The notes: generated from the letters alone by a model not told the origin. 64,000 nucleotides of DNA from Candidatus Sulfurimonas marisnigri (GCF_015265475.1 NZ_CP054493.1:1612001-1676000), one strand, 5' to 3'; positions 55,588-64,000 are shown, numbered from the stretch's first letter. Made by a program: numbers and translations.

Positions 55588-56916
55588 TTAAACCTTTGTA
55601 TCAAGCCAGACTCTTTTGCTATAAATATAATAATAAATAAGCCCCTTTAAAAGTGTCTCTATATTCATTATTATAAATATAACAATTATCCCGTAACCCA
55701 TTTTATACGCAATATACGATGGAATAACTCTAAAAATCCACAATGAAAACACGTTAACTATCAAGGTTATTTTTGTTGCCCCCGCACCACGAAGGGCTCC
55801 AGAATATACAAACATTATTGCAAGTGGGATTTGAGCCAATCCAACAAGTATGAGGTACTGTGAAGCTACAACTATTGTTGCTTTGTCTGTTGTAAAAAAA
55901 CCTACTAAAAATTCTGGAAAAAGTATAAGAAAAACACCAACACTTCCCATAAATACATAAGCGATTCTTCCACTTATTATCCCCATATTGTAAGCTCTAT
56001 CTTTGTTGTTTGCTCCTAAGTTTTGCCCAACCAAAGCCATAGCAGCTATTGCAAAACCAAAACCTGGCATAAAAGCAATTCCTTCTATACGAAGACCGAC
56101 CTGATAAGCGGCCAACTCTGCCGTTCCATAGGCTGTAATAATTGATACAAAAACAAGAAATGAAATACTTGACACTCCTCGGTCAAGTGCCGCACTCCAA
56201 CCAACATTCCAAACTCTTTTTAAATCTTTTTTTCTGATTATTGGGATTAAGTTTAACTTTGAGTGTGGTTTTTTTATAAGTACAAAATAGGCTGCTACAT
56301 TGAAACAATATGCAATTACCGTAGCATAGGCTGCACCCTCTATACCCATTGCTTCAAAGCCATAATGACCAAAAATTAAAACATAGTTTAAAAAAGCGTT
56401 AATTGCCGCGGAAAAAAGTTTTATGTAGAGTGAACTTTTAGTATCTCCGGCAGCAGAGAGTGCATTGTATAGAAGATTGTCTATAAATATTACAACTATA
56501 CCAAGGGAGAGTATTTTAAAATAAATTGTACCCTGCTCCACTACATCACTCTGAGCACCCATCCAAGAGTAGAAAGATTCACTTCCAAAGTATCCTCCAA
56601 TAGTTACAAATACAGAAAGTATAATTGCAAAGACAGCAAGAGAGTAGAGAAGTGCTGAAGCTCGTCTTTTTCTTCCCTGCCCAATAAAGCGCGAAATTAG
56701 AGCGTTACCACCAACAACATAGAGTGTCATAAGCACATTTATAATCATCATAAACTGCATACTCATCCCAACCGCTGCAAGTGCAGATACACTAACCATA
56801 CCTACCATTAACATGTCAATAAGAATTTGAAGAATATCTACAAGATGCTTTAATGCGGCAGGAATTGCAATTGAGAAAACTTTTTTAGTATCTCTGGAGA
56901 TTAATCTTGAAAAAAT
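55588..56916 (-). CDS. MATE family efflux transporter, apparent AUU start
   Basis: An Na+- or H+-driven multidrug exporter with about 12 helices in two repeats. The first ATG in frame (56814) would cut into helix 1. Upstream the frame stays open and encodes a proper MATE start ('FSRLISRDTKKVFSIAIPAA', then 'LKHLVDILQILIDM'), but no ATG, GTG or TTG occurs before a stop near 56945. An ATT at 56916-56914 lies seven bases after AGAGG and would give 442 residues, the usual length. It overlaps the upstream 90-residue gene by 16 bases. Confidence 0.75.
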   Translation of the reverse strand: MFSRLISRDTKKVFSIAIPAALKHLVDILQILIDMLMVGMVSVSALAAVGMSMQFMMIINVLMTLYVVGGNALISRFIGQGRKRRASALLYSLAVFAIILSVFVTIGGYFGSESFYSWMGAQSDVVEQGTIYFKILSLGIVVIFIDNLLYNALSAAGDTKSSLYIKLFSAAINAFLNYVLIFGHYGFEAMGIEGAAYATVIAYCFNVAAYFVLIKKPHSKLNLIPIIRKKDLKRVWNVGWSAALDRGVSSISFLVFVSIITAYGTAELAAYQVGLRIEGIAFMPGFGFAIAAMALVGQNLGANNKDRAYNMGIISGRIAYVFMGSVGVFLILFPEFLVGFFTTDKATIVVASQYLILVGLAQIPLAIMFVYSGALRGAGATKITLIVNVFSLWIFRVIPSYIAYKMGYGIIVIFIIMNIETLLKGLIYYYIYSKRVWLDTKV

Positions 56917-57173
56917 TGTGCAACCTCTGTCATTGTATCTATAAGTTCATCCTTAGTCTCGAAGTGCAGCTCTTTTTTATCTCTATGTTCCTCTTTAGGT
57001 GGAGTAAAATCAAAAATCAAAGCATATGAAGTAATATTTACCTTATCACCATTCATATCAGCCCATTCAAGTGACATTTCCGCTATTTCTCCATTAACTT
57101 CAACAACGGCAGCTGGATAAAGCCTTACTATTTTACTTAAATCTATATCACCTATTTTTGACTTATAAATCAT
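56901..57173 (-). CDS. Small hypothetical protein upstream of the MATE gene
   Basis: A 90-residue soluble, acidic protein I do not recognise. It reads as strands followed by a C-terminal helix ('ETKDELIDTMTEVAQFFQD'). No cysteine, signal peptide or membrane helix. The ATG has AAAGGGAT upstream, a good ribosome-binding site, which supports it as a real gene. Its 3' end overlaps the proposed MATE start, so translation of the two is probably coupled. Confidence 0.6.
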   Translation of the reverse strand: MIYKSKIGDIDLSKIVRLYPAAVVEVNGEIAEMSLEWADMNGDKVNITSYALIFDFTPPKEEHRDKKELHFETKDELIDTMTEVAQFFQD

Positions 57174-57227
57174 ATTATCCCTTTAATTTCGGATTTTATC
57201 TTATATTTCCTTTAATCACAGATAAGG

Positions 57228-58091
57228 CTAATTCTTATGTCCTTGATAGCGCATTATAAAGATAAAAATACTCAAAGAGATAATCATAATACCAATTCCT
57301 GAAATAAGATAAAAAGCGTGAATCATTTGAGCATAGTCACTAAGTACGATTTTAAAAACCACCATTAATGCTTCTATTGAAAGAGCTACAATAATTGAAA
57401 TTAAAAAACGTGCTAAAAGTTTGTTCTCTAAATTATAGTTACGACTTAGTTCCTTGTAAAAAACCTCATGTTCCAAAATGGTTTTTGCCAAATCAAAAAT
57501 AGCTAACCCAAGAGTTAAAGCAATTATAGAACGAAAGAAACCAGAAAGCACTTCCTTGTCGTTATAAATAATAACTTCATAAATAATAAAAATTGCATAT
57601 CCTATCAATGATAAAGAAAACAGCGTAAGCAGAAATCCAAAAAAACCGTAAAAAGATTGTACAAATATAGTAAATCTCTTGTCTCCACCAATAAGCATTA
57701 GCCCTTTTAAAAGTGCATAAAGTTCAAAGTCATAAACTAAATATTCATTATTTATATGAAGCACAATAGTAATAGAAGGTGTTGCGGTTCTAGAGTTTAC
57801 ATAACTGTTTGAGATATAAATATTGTCATCTCTAAACTTGATTCGTGAAAGAAGGTATGATCTATCTTCACCAAATGAAATTTTATCGGCTCCATCTTCT
57901 GTATATATCGGTGTAGACTGTTTGTAGTTTTTATTGATTTTATATGTAGCTTTAAGTGCAGGAAGCAGAGAAAATATAAACTTCTCTTTTATCTCATCAT
58001 ATTGTGTCAAATCTATATTCTCAACCATAGACGTAAGTGAGTTTTCTATAAATGGGCGTTGTTTTTTGTATATAGTAATAATCTCTTCCAT
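57228..58091 (-). CDS. Four-helix membrane protein, unknown
   Basis: A 287-residue protein starting at ATG 58091, which has GAGG five bases upstream; the longer frame to 58133 has no such site. The first 140 residues are soluble and helical then strand-rich ('EDRSYLLSRIKFRDDNIYISNSY'). Four helices follow, including 'SIIALTLGLAIFDLAKTILEHEV' and 'FLISIIVALSIEALMVVFKIV'. I do not recognise a family; a sensor-like layout (soluble domain plus membrane bundle) is all that can be said. Confidence 0.6.
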   Translation of the reverse strand: MEEIITIYKKQRPFIENSLTSMVENIDLTQYDEIKEKFIFSLLPALKATYKINKNYKQSTPIYTEDGADKISFGEDRSYLLSRIKFRDDNIYISNSYVNSRTATPSITIVLHINNEYLVYDFELYALLKGLMLIGGDKRFTIFVQSFYGFFGFLLTLFSLSLIGYAIFIIYEVIIYNDKEVLSGFFRSIIALTLGLAIFDLAKTILEHEVFYKELSRNYNLENKLLARFLISIIVALSIEALMVVFKIVLSDYAQMIHAFYLISGIGIMIISLSIFIFIMRYQGHKN

Positions 58092-58200
58092 AGTGACCTC
58101 GATACAACTATAAAATATTCTATACTGTATCACTTAAAAACAAAAATAATAATGTTAGTAGAGAATTAGTTTTACTTTATAAGGAATAGTTATATAAAAA

Positions 58201-58449
58201 TCATTCCACTTCATTATTATGTAGACTCTTATTCATGTCTCCATTTTTCATTTTTATAAATGCCAATATTCCAAAAGCAACACCAACTACAATTGATATA
58301 ACACCCCAAAAGTCATCACGCTCGTATGCCATTATTATCCAACAAAGGTCTGCAAACAGATAGACTATCACAGCTTCATATATTTTCCCACGAAATGTTA
58401 AATATGCACCTACATTTAGAAGTAGACCGCCAATTACTGCAAAACTCAT
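58201..58449 (-). CDS. Small three-helix membrane protein
   Basis: An 82-residue protein with three closely spaced hydrophobic segments (about 3-20, 24-42, 47-66) and a polar tail. The ATG overlaps the stop of the MFS gene (TAATG), so it is translated with it and might be an accessory subunit of that transporter. No family recognised. Confidence 0.6.
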   Translation of the reverse strand: MSFAVIGGLLLNVGAYLTFRGKIYEAVIVYLFADLCWIIMAYERDDFWGVISIVVGVAFGILAFIKMKNGDMNKSLHNNEVE

Positions 58450-59654
58450 TATATAATATCCTTAATTTTCTGACTCTTTAAAATCCAAGCAAAGTATGCA
58501 GCACCTATCATAAAGGCAAAGCCAATCAACACTGTTATAAACTCCAGCGAATAACTAGATGTAGCTAAAAATCCAATCATAAAAGACGTAAATGCCGCTG
58601 AACTTAAAAACAACATGTCATTATATGCCACTATTCTACCATAGTATTTTTGCTCTATATTTTTTTGAAGCAGTGTATACGTATACGACCAAAGTGTTGT
58701 TGTAAATAACCCGACAATTACACTTGCAAAAAGTGACATATAGAAATCTTTCATTAAAAATGCCCATAACCAAACAGCAAATGCCTGAAACATAAATATA
58801 TACACTAGTCTTCTATTATTTATCCACTTACTTAATATTATAGGCCCAACAACTAACCCTAATGCTCTTGATGCGTGTAAAAGACCAAGCGCTAAAGAAG
58901 TTGCAATCATAGAAGCATAATATTTATCTACCATCAAAGCTACTAAAGCATCAAAAGCAGTTAAACCTACAAAAGAGTGAATTAACATCAGATGAATTGC
59001 ATGCGGAGTTTTTTTCAGATATTTAAAGGTGTCTTTCATCATAAAAAGTAGATTTTCACCACTTTTACTAAAAGCAACATCTATATCCACTTTATAAAGT
59101 AATATAAACGCTATCATAAACATAAAGGCATCAAGTAAAAATGCAATTTTTACTCCAAATAAATAAACAACAAACCCACTAAGTGCCATCCCTAAAGTAT
59201 AAGAAAATGACCATATAATTGAGTGAAGTTCATTTGCTTTTTGCAATTTATCCCCATCAAGCAGCTTTGGCAAAAGTGACATCTCTGTTGTAAAGTAAAA
59301 ACTTGCAGCTGCCATTTTTACAAATATCAATATATAAAGTAGCCATAAATCAGATACATCATTTACAAAAATCAAAAATAGTGTTGCAAATATTTCAAAG
59401 GAAATCAATATCAACATCAGTTTTTTAGGCTTCATATTGTCTATTATTGAGCCACTTAAAGGAGCTTGTATTATGCCTGAGAGAAAATGAAGCATAGCAA
59501 CAAATGCAATAACTTCAGCAGATACATTCATATCTAGTAGTAGTGTATATATGGCTACATTACTAAACCATGCACCAAAATATGCAATAAGCTGTATTGT
59601 TGACAATCTCTTTAATATAGGTTCAAGTTTTAGTAGTTTGAAATATTCATTCAT
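58449..59654 (-). CDS. Major facilitator superfamily transporter
   Basis: A 401-residue protein with about 12 helices and the layout of the MFS_3/enterobactin-exporter group. 'GSIIDNMKPKKLMLI' fits the loop 2-3 position of the MFS signature, 'FVGLTAFDALVALMVDKYYAS' opens the second half. The substrate is unknown. It is transcribed divergently from flaG; its start codon is immediately beside a 12-base repeat arm (59654-59665). Confidence 0.8.
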   Translation of the reverse strand: MNEYFKLLKLEPILKRLSTIQLIAYFGAWFSNVAIYTLLLDMNVSAEVIAFVAMLHFLSGIIQAPLSGSIIDNMKPKKLMLILISFEIFATLFLIFVNDVSDLWLLYILIFVKMAAASFYFTTEMSLLPKLLDGDKLQKANELHSIIWSFSYTLGMALSGFVVYLFGVKIAFLLDAFMFMIAFILLYKVDIDVAFSKSGENLLFMMKDTFKYLKKTPHAIHLMLIHSFVGLTAFDALVALMVDKYYASMIATSLALGLLHASRALGLVVGPIILSKWINNRRLVYIFMFQAFAVWLWAFLMKDFYMSLFASVIVGLFTTTLWSYTYTLLQKNIEQKYYGRIVAYNDMLFLSSAAFTSFMIGFLATSSYSLEFITVLIGFAFMIGAAYFAWILKSQKIKDII

Positions 59655-59753
59655 AAACGGAAGATTATCATAAATAAACAGATAAAAATTTAAATATTTA
59701 AATTTTTATATTATTTGTTAAAGTTATTTCTTTATTGGTCGATCTTCCGTTTA
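59654..59753. repeat. 12-bp inverted repeat flanking the MFS/flaG divergent region
   Basis: TAAACGGAAGAT at 59654-59665 and its reverse complement ATCTTCCGTTTA at 59742-59753 stand about 76 bases apart. The left copy touches the MFS start codon; the right copy is about 30 bases before the flaG ATG. Two copies of one operator facing opposite genes would explain the arrangement. Confidence 0.5.
59682..59709. repeat. Perfect 28-bp A/T palindrome
   Basis: ATAAAAATTTAAAT at 59682-59695 is followed by its exact reverse complement at 59696-59709, with no loop. It lies between the two 12-base repeat arms, 28 bases from the MFS start. It could be an intrinsic bend, a binding site for a nucleoid protein, or a cruciform-prone element. 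Confidence 0.6.
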
Positions 59754-59783
59754 ATAATCATATCTTTAATGAAGGGGTAAGTC

Positions 59784-60152
59784 ATGGATGGCATAGCAAA
59801 TGTTGCAAAACAACAAACACAAGTAGGCTCGCAAGAAACTCAAGGAAGAGTGGTTCAACAACAAGTTCAAAAAGTGGATGTTGTAAAAGAGATACAGAAA
59901 GAGTCTTCAAATACAGAGACTAAAATAAATTCTAAAGAGCAAGTTCAAGATTTAGTTAACCAGTTAAATGAGGCTATGGCTCCTATGAATACAAATCTGA
60001 AGTTTGGTGTAGATTCACAAGATATATTTTATGTTTCTGTAATAGAGTCTGAGACAAGTAAATTAATTAGAAGGTTTCCCGCAGAACAGGCTGCTGATTT
60101 TCTTCCTAAAATGCAAGAAGTTACAGGGATACTATTTGACTTAAAAGGGTAG
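59784..60152 (+). CDS. flaG: FlaG family flagellar protein
   Basis: A 122-residue protein with a disordered Gln/Lys/Val-rich N-terminal half and the FlaG domain at the end ('EQVQDLVNQLNEAMAPMNTNLKFGV' through 'IRRFPAEQAADFLPKMQEV'). FlaG proteins modulate flagellar filament length. Strong GAAGGGG ribosome-binding site. No flagellin, fliD or fliS follows in the window, so it is separated from the usual flaG-fliD-fliS cluster, or stands alone. Confidence 0.88.
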   Translation: MDGIANVAKQQTQVGSQETQGRVVQQQVQKVDVVKEIQKESSNTETKINSKEQVQDLVNQLNEAMAPMNTNLKFGVDSQDIFYVSVIESETSKLIRRFPAEQAADFLPKMQEVTGILFDLKG

Positions 60153-60164
60153 TTTCCACCCTTT
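60144..60164 (+). terminator. Hairpin at the end of flaG
   Basis: AAAGGGT (60144-60150) pairs with ACCCTTT (60158-60164) around a 7-base loop and includes the flaG stop codon. Only a short CTTTCTT follows, so it is a weak intrinsic terminator at best. The remaining bases up to argG show no other clear structure. Confidence 0.4.
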
Positions 60165-60296
60165 CTTGAAATGATTTTTCCAATTTTCAAATCTCCACTA
60201 GCCTTGAATTTTAATTTATATAACTGCTGCTAACCATTTTTTAATCTCTTTTATTGTAGTATCACAACATTTATTTTGCGCACAAGGGTTTTTTAT

Positions 60297-61532
60297 ATGA
60301 AAAAAGAAGTTAAAAAAGTAGTCTTAGCATATTCTGGCGGACTTGATACTAGTGTTATTTTAAAATGGCTACAAGAAGAGTATAAAGCTGAAGTTATTAC
60401 ATTTACCGCAGATTTAGGTCAAGGTGAAGAGGTTGAACCTGCTCGTCAAAAAGCACTTGACAATGGTATCAAACCTGAAAATATTTTTATTCTTGATATT
60501 CAAGAAGAGTTTGTAAAAGATTATGTATTTCCTATGTTTAGAGCAAATGCAATTTATGAAGGTGAGTATCTACTAGGAACATCAATAGCAAGACCACTCA
60601 TAGCAAAAAAGCAAATTGAAATTGCTGAAAAAATGGGTGCAGATGCAGTAAGTCATGGCGCAACTGGAAAAGGAAATGATCAAGTTAGATTTGAACTTGG
60701 ATATCTAGGACTAAATCCTGACATCACTGTAATCGCTCCCTGGAGAGAGTGGGATTTAAACTCTCGTGAAAAACTTCTATCATATGCAAGAGAACATGGA
60801 ATCAACATAGACCAAAAACATGTTGATACAGATGGGAATCCAACTGTAAGCCCTTACTCTATGGACGCAAACCTACTTCATATCTCGTATGAAGGTCTTC
60901 ACTTAGAAAATCCAATGAATGAGCCTGAAGAGACTATGTGGTTGTGGTCAAACTCTCCAGAGAACGCTCCTGATGAAAAAGAGTACATCACCATCGGATA
61001 CAAAAACGGTGACCCAGTTTCTTTAAACGGCAAAGAATTGTCTCCGGCTAGTATACTTAGAACTTTAAACGAATATGGAAACAAGCACGGTATTGGTAGA
61101 ATTGATATTGTTGAGAATAGATTTGTTGGTATGAAAGCTCGTGGATGTTATGAAACACCAGGTGGAACAATTATGCTCAAAGCACACCGTGCAATTGAGT
61201 CTATCTGCTTAGACAGAGAAGAAGCTCATATGAAAGATGGAATGATTGCAAAATATTCTGAGCTTATTTACAATGGGTTCTGGTTCTCACCTGAGAGAGA
61301 AATGATGCAAGCGGCAATCGACACAACTCAGAAATACGTTCAAGGGACTGTAAAACTTAAACTTTACAAAGGCAACGTAGAAGTAGTTGGTCGTGAATCT
61401 GATATGTCACTATATTCAGAAGAGCATTCTACATTTGAAGAAGATGAAGTTTACAATCAAAAAGATGCAGAAGGTTTTATTAGACTAAACGCTCTTAGAA
61501 GAATTATTGCTGGTAAAAAAAGAAATAAATAA
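60297..61532 (+). CDS. argG: Argininosuccinate synthase
   Basis: Joins citrulline and aspartate using ATP in arginine synthesis. I start at ATG 60297 (411 residues): AAGGG lies eight bases upstream and the protein then opens '[20 protein letters not shown]' with the ATP-pyrophosphatase P-loop; the frame seven codons further up overlaps that site. Other marks are '[14 protein letters not shown]', '[17 protein letters not shown]' and '[18 protein letters not shown]'. Nine bases separate it from the next gene. Confidence 0.96.
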   Translation: MKKEVKKVVLAYSGGLDTSVILKWLQEEYKAEVITFTADLGQGEEVEPARQKALDNGIKPENIFILDIQEEFVKDYVFPMFRANAIYEGEYLLGTSIARPLIAKKQIEIAEKMGADAVSHGATGKGNDQVRFELGYLGLNPDITVIAPWREWDLNSREKLLSYAREHGINIDQKHVDTDGNPTVSPYSMDANLLHISYEGLHLENPMNEPEETMWLWSNSPENAPDEKEYITIGYKNGDPVSLNGKELSPASILRTLNEYGNKHGIGRIDIVENRFVGMKARGCYETPGGTIMLKAHRAIESICLDREEAHMKDGMIAKYSELIYNGFWFSPEREMMQAAIDTTQKYVQGTVKLKLYKGNVEVVGRESDMSLYSEEHSTFEEDEVYNQKDAEGFIRLNALRRIIAGKKRNK

Positions 61533-61541
61533 AGGACTAAA

Positions 61542-62279
61542 ATGAGTATTATAAAAATTGATATGAATTCACCTGAGTTCCAAGAAAGAATGGAAAAAAC
61601 AGTAAAGTTTACAGATAAAGTAATTAATCAATTTGGTTGGGAATACAACCCTCAAGAAGAAGTTAATGAAGGTGTACAAATGGGTCTTGCTCGCAATAAG
61701 ATGATGTACAACAAACTGTTTTGTCCATGTTTTATGGTTGAAGAAGTTGATGGAAAACCACAAAGTGTAGATAATAGAATTTGTCCTTGTGCCCCTGCTA
61801 TCGAAAAAGAGATACCAGAAGAAGGAAAGTGTCATTGTGGAATATTCTGTACTACTGAATATGCAGCAAAACAACGTATTGAGATGGGAATGGAAGAAGT
61901 AGTTCATACACATTCACGTGGTCTTACAAAAGAGGAGTGTGAAGTACTTGTAGCGCAAAATGAACTAGATAGCGACGAATTAGTGTCACTTCTTGAAGCA
62001 AGAGAACTTGATATGACTCAATTTAAACTTGTAGATGTTCGTGAGCATATGGAGTGGCAAATGGGTCACATCAAAGGTTCTGACAAACTTGTTCCAACAA
62101 GTAGCTTTTTCGCGGCTCTTGATGATGCAAAACTAAATAAAGATGAAAATATAATTGTTTACTGTCATGTAGGAAGTAGAAGTGCTCACTGTGCTAGAAT
62201 TTTAGCAGATATGGGATACACAAAAATAGGAAATCTAACACATGGTATTGTTTCTTATGGCGGCGAAATAGAAAGATAA
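61542..62279 (+). CDS. Ferredoxin-thioredoxin reductase catalytic domain fused to rhodanese
   Basis: A 245-residue soluble fusion. Residues about 15-115 are the catalytic chain of ferredoxin-thioredoxin reductase with CPC at 61-63, CPC at 81-83 and CHC at 97-99, which bind a 4Fe-4S cluster and form the redox-active disulfide. Residues about 150-245 are a rhodanese domain ('KLVDVREHMEWQMGHIKGS') with an active-site loop 'YCHVGSRS'. It could pass electrons to a persulfide on the rhodanese cysteine, or reduce a thioredoxin. No partner FTR variable chain is needed in prokaryotic forms. Located between argG and rplI. Confidence 0.85.
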   Translation: MSIIKIDMNSPEFQERMEKTVKFTDKVINQFGWEYNPQEEVNEGVQMGLARNKMMYNKLFCPCFMVEEVDGKPQSVDNRICPCAPAIEKEIPEEGKCHCGIFCTTEYAAKQRIEMGMEEVVHTHSRGLTKEECEVLVAQNELDSDELVSLLEARELDMTQFKLVDVREHMEWQMGHIKGSDKLVPTSSFFAALDDAKLNKDENIIVYCHVGSRSAHCARILADMGYTKIGNLTHGIVSYGGEIER

Positions 62280-62457
62280 TAATTGCATTAATGCGATGGG
62301 TTTCCTCCCAGAGAAAACTAAGCGTTCAGAAAAAAATTTAGTTTTTTTCTAAGTCGCCCTTTAGCGTAAAAGCGCAGCAAGTGGAATTAACTCCACTTAC
62401 GGAAAAAACGAATGAAGAGGTTCCATTCATTTTATGAAATAAAATTAAGGATAAATA
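62280..62457 (+). other. Structured intergenic region before rplI
   Basis: A 178-base gap packed with inverted repeats: GCATTAATGC (62285-62294), TGGG/CCCA (62297-62300/62307-62310), AGAAAAAAA/TTTTTTTCT (62328-62336/62342-62350), GCG/CGC (62364-62375), AAGTGGA/TCCACTT (62379-62385/62392-62398) and GAATG/CATTC (62410-62414/62424-62428). It may be the rplI leader, a small RNA, or both, with the A/T stem as a terminator for the upstream gene. I cannot match it to a known RNA family. Confidence 0.45.
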
Positions 62458-62904
62458 ATGAAAGTACTACTAATCAAAGATGTAAAAAGCCTTGGTAAAG
62501 CAGGTGAAGTTAAAGAAGTTAAAGATGGTTATGGCAAAAACTTTTTAATTGGAAAAGGTTTTGCCAAACATGCAACTCAAGAAATCTTAGCTCAACATAA
62601 AGCAGATGAAATACAAAATGCTAAGGATTTAGCAGATGAAATTTCAACTCTAAAAGCCATTTCTGAAAAACTAGACAAAACTGAAATTATCATTACTAAA
62701 AAACTTGGCCAAAACGGTCACCTATTTGGATCAATTACAAAAGATGAAGTTGCACATGCTTTGCTTGAGCAACATAAAATAGAGATAGACAAAAAGCATA
62801 TTACAGATAAAGTAGCAATTAAAACTGTTGGTGAGCACGATTTAGATTTAAAACTAGGTCACGGAGTACATGCTACACTACATGTGGATGTAGTAGGAGA
62901 ATAA
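62458..62904 (+). CDS. rplI: Ribosomal protein L9
   Basis: A 50S subunit protein of 148 residues. The N-terminal rRNA-binding domain starts '[21 protein letters not shown]' and includes '[16 protein letters not shown]', then the long connecting helix and the C-terminal domain ('[20 protein letters not shown]'). The ATG follows AAGGATAA. It leads directly into hslV, one base away. rpsF and rpsR, frequent partners elsewhere, are absent here. Confidence 0.97.
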   Translation: MKVLLIKDVKSLGKAGEVKEVKDGYGKNFLIGKGFAKHATQEILAQHKADEIQNAKDLADEISTLKAISEKLDKTEIIITKKLGQNGHLFGSITKDEVAHALLEQHKIEIDKKHITDKVAIKTVGEHDLDLKLGHGVHATLHVDVVGE

Positions 62905-62905
62905 T

Positions 62906-63451
62906 TTGTTTGATGCAACAACAATACTTGCTTACAAAGGTAAGAATAGAGCGGTTATAGGAGGTGACGGGCAAGTCACTTTTGGTGATAGCGTACTTAA
63001 AGGCAATGCAACAAAAATCCGTACACTTCATAACGGTAAAATACTTGCTGGTTTTGCTGGAAGTACTGCTGATGCATTTAATCTATTTGACATGTTTGAA
63101 GAGTTTTTAAAAGATAAAAAAGGTGATATTTTAAAATCTGTTATAGAGTTTTCTAAAGCGTGGAGAAAAGACAAAGTTCTTCGTCGCCTTGAAGCTATGA
63201 TGATTGTTTTAAATAACGATCATATTTTTATACTCACTGGAAATGGTGATGTTGTAGAGCCTGAAGATGGAGAGTTAGCATCAATTGGCAGTGGTGGAAA
63301 TTATGCCATATCTGCTGCGCGTGCGCTAAAAAAACATGCAAAACTAGATGAAGAGGAGTTGGTTAAAGAGGCGTTACATGTAGCGGCTGATTTGTGTATT
63401 TATACCAACCACAATATAAAAACGCTAACACTAGATGGAGAGAATAAGTGA
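62906..63451 (+). CDS. hslV: HslV protease subunit (ClpQ)
   Basis: Proteasome-like peptidase of the HslUV complex, 181 residues. It starts at TTG 62906 behind AGGAG and opens '[12 protein letters not shown]': the catalytic Thr would be residue 5, so a four-residue propeptide must be removed, a pattern I recall in other Campylobacterota. '[22 protein letters not shown]', '[17 protein letters not shown]' and '[14 protein letters not shown]...IGSGGNYA' confirm the family. Its TGA overlaps the hslU GTG. Confidence 0.95.
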   Translation: MFDATTILAYKGKNRAVIGGDGQVTFGDSVLKGNATKIRTLHNGKILAGFAGSTADAFNLFDMFEEFLKDKKGDILKSVIEFSKAWRKDKVLRRLEAMMIVLNNDHIFILTGNGDVVEPEDGELASIGSGGNYAISAARALKKHAKLDEEELVKEALHVAADLCIYTNHNIKTLTLDGENK

Positions 63452-64000
63452 ATTTGACACCAAAAGAGATAGTTGAATATTTAGACAAGTATGTTATTTC
63501 GCAACATAATGCTAAAAAAACTATTGCACTGGCTCTTAGAACAAGATATAGAAGAATGCAATTAGATGATGAACTTCAAGATGAAATAATGCCTAAAAAT
63601 ATATTGATGATTGGTTCAACTGGTATTGGTAAGACTGAAATCTCAAGACGACTTGCTAAAATGATGCAGGTTCCTTTTATTAAGGTAGAAGCTAGTAAAT
63701 ATACTGAAGTCGGTTTTGTTGGTCGTGATGTTGAGTCTATGATTAGAGATTTAGTTGTTTCATCAATTGCAATTGTTAAAGCTGAAAAAGAGGAACAAAA
63801 TAGAGAAAAAATACAAAACTATATTTTAAATAAAATAGTTGAAAAACTTCTCCCGCCACTTCCAGATACTGCAAGTGAATCTAAAAAAGATGACTACCAA
63901 AGACTTCTAAAAGCAATGGAAGAGAGAGTAACATCTGGCGAGATGGATGATAAAGTCATAGAACTTGAAATGCAAAAGATACATGTAGAGTTTAATGACA
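63448..64000 (+). CDS. hslU: HslU ATPase subunit, N-terminal part
   Basis: AAA+ unfoldase partner of HslV, running off the window end. It starts at GTG 63448, overlapping the hslV stop (GTGA). The visible 184 residues open '[18 protein letters not shown]', contain Walker A '[16 protein letters not shown]' (Ser replaces the usual Pro) and '[20 protein letters not shown]', then enter the inserted I domain with 'LLPPLP'. No stop appears before base 64000. Confidence 0.94.
   Translation, partial: MNLTPKEIVEYLDKYVISQHNAKKTIALALRTRYRRMQLDDELQDEIMPKNILMIGSTGIGKTEISRRLAKMMQVPFIKVEASKYTEVGFVGRDVESMIRDLVVSSIAIVKAEKEEQNREKIQNYILNKIVEKLLPPLPDTASESKKDDYQRLLKAMEERVTSGEMDDKVIELEMQKIHVEFND

Noticed and set aside
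62280-62457. 6S RNA, SRP RNA or tmRNA in the gap before rplI
   Set aside because: No long closing stem with central bubble, no GGAA-loop SRP core and no tRNA-like end with encoded CCA could be recognised.

Overview
The window is AT-rich chromosomal DNA of a Campylobacterota (epsilonproteobacterial) organism, most like a Sulfurimonas-type sulfur or nitrogen chemolithotroph. The clues are the gene order cvpA-fur-lysS-glyA-DUF1882-SPOR-aroE (from memory, the Campylobacter jejuni Cj0399-Cj0405 order), bioA near ppiD-ftsA-ftsZ (from memory, an order also found in Helicobacter pylori), argG near rplI-hslV-hslU, and a NosL-type copper protein. I saw no rRNA, tRNA, CRISPR array, insertion sequence or prophage. 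No gene-free stretch exceeds 300 bases; the longest is about 180.

Layout. 1-7.1 kb (+): end of cvpA, fur, lysS, glyA, DUF1882, then a SPOR-trpE-aroE operon. 7.1-12.6 kb (-): mltA, recR, then MlaA, MlaC and an RND/MMPL protein, a lipid-trafficking module without an ABC transporter. 12.7-14.5 kb (+): dnaJ and a class II aldolase-fold protein that has lost its metal ligands. 14.4-16.1 kb (-): an orphan protein and bioA. 16.3-20.7 kb (+): PpiD-like chaperone, ftsA, ftsZ and an exported protein. 20.7-24.9 kb (-): a tandem NosL protein with a small anchored protein, an FtsX-type permease, an ATPase and a polytopic protein. 24.9-27.5 kb (-): DUF4149, prmC, M48 protease. 27.6-31.4 kb (+): LolD/LolE-like ABC pair, LolA-like carrier and an outer-membrane protein.

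31.4-38.9 kb (-): Dabb protein, SLC13 permease, leucine-rich-repeat protein kinase, gpsA, an RCK protein, a K+ channel and gatB. 39.0-44.6 kb (-): small membrane protein, atpB, truD, ribF, tlyA, ligA. 44.6-54.7 kb (-): one type II secretion locus, gspG-H-F-K-L-M-N-C-D-E-I-J, with all five pseudopilins. 54.8-59.7 kb: an outer-membrane protein (+), then MATE and MFS transporters and unrecognised membrane proteins (-). 59.8-64 kb (+): flaG, argG, a ferredoxin-thioredoxin-reductase/rhodanese fusion, a structured intergenic region, rplI, hslV and the start of hslU.

Most of the window is housekeeping. The most interesting items are the dual-NosL ABC cassette with its upstream inverted repeat, the LRR kinase, the aldolase-fold pseudoenzyme, the FTR-rhodanese fusion, a MATE gene that seems to start at AUU, several long palindromes in divergent promoter regions, and an over-represented palindrome TACATGTA across the window. 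All assignments come from reading the sequence; no database search was run.
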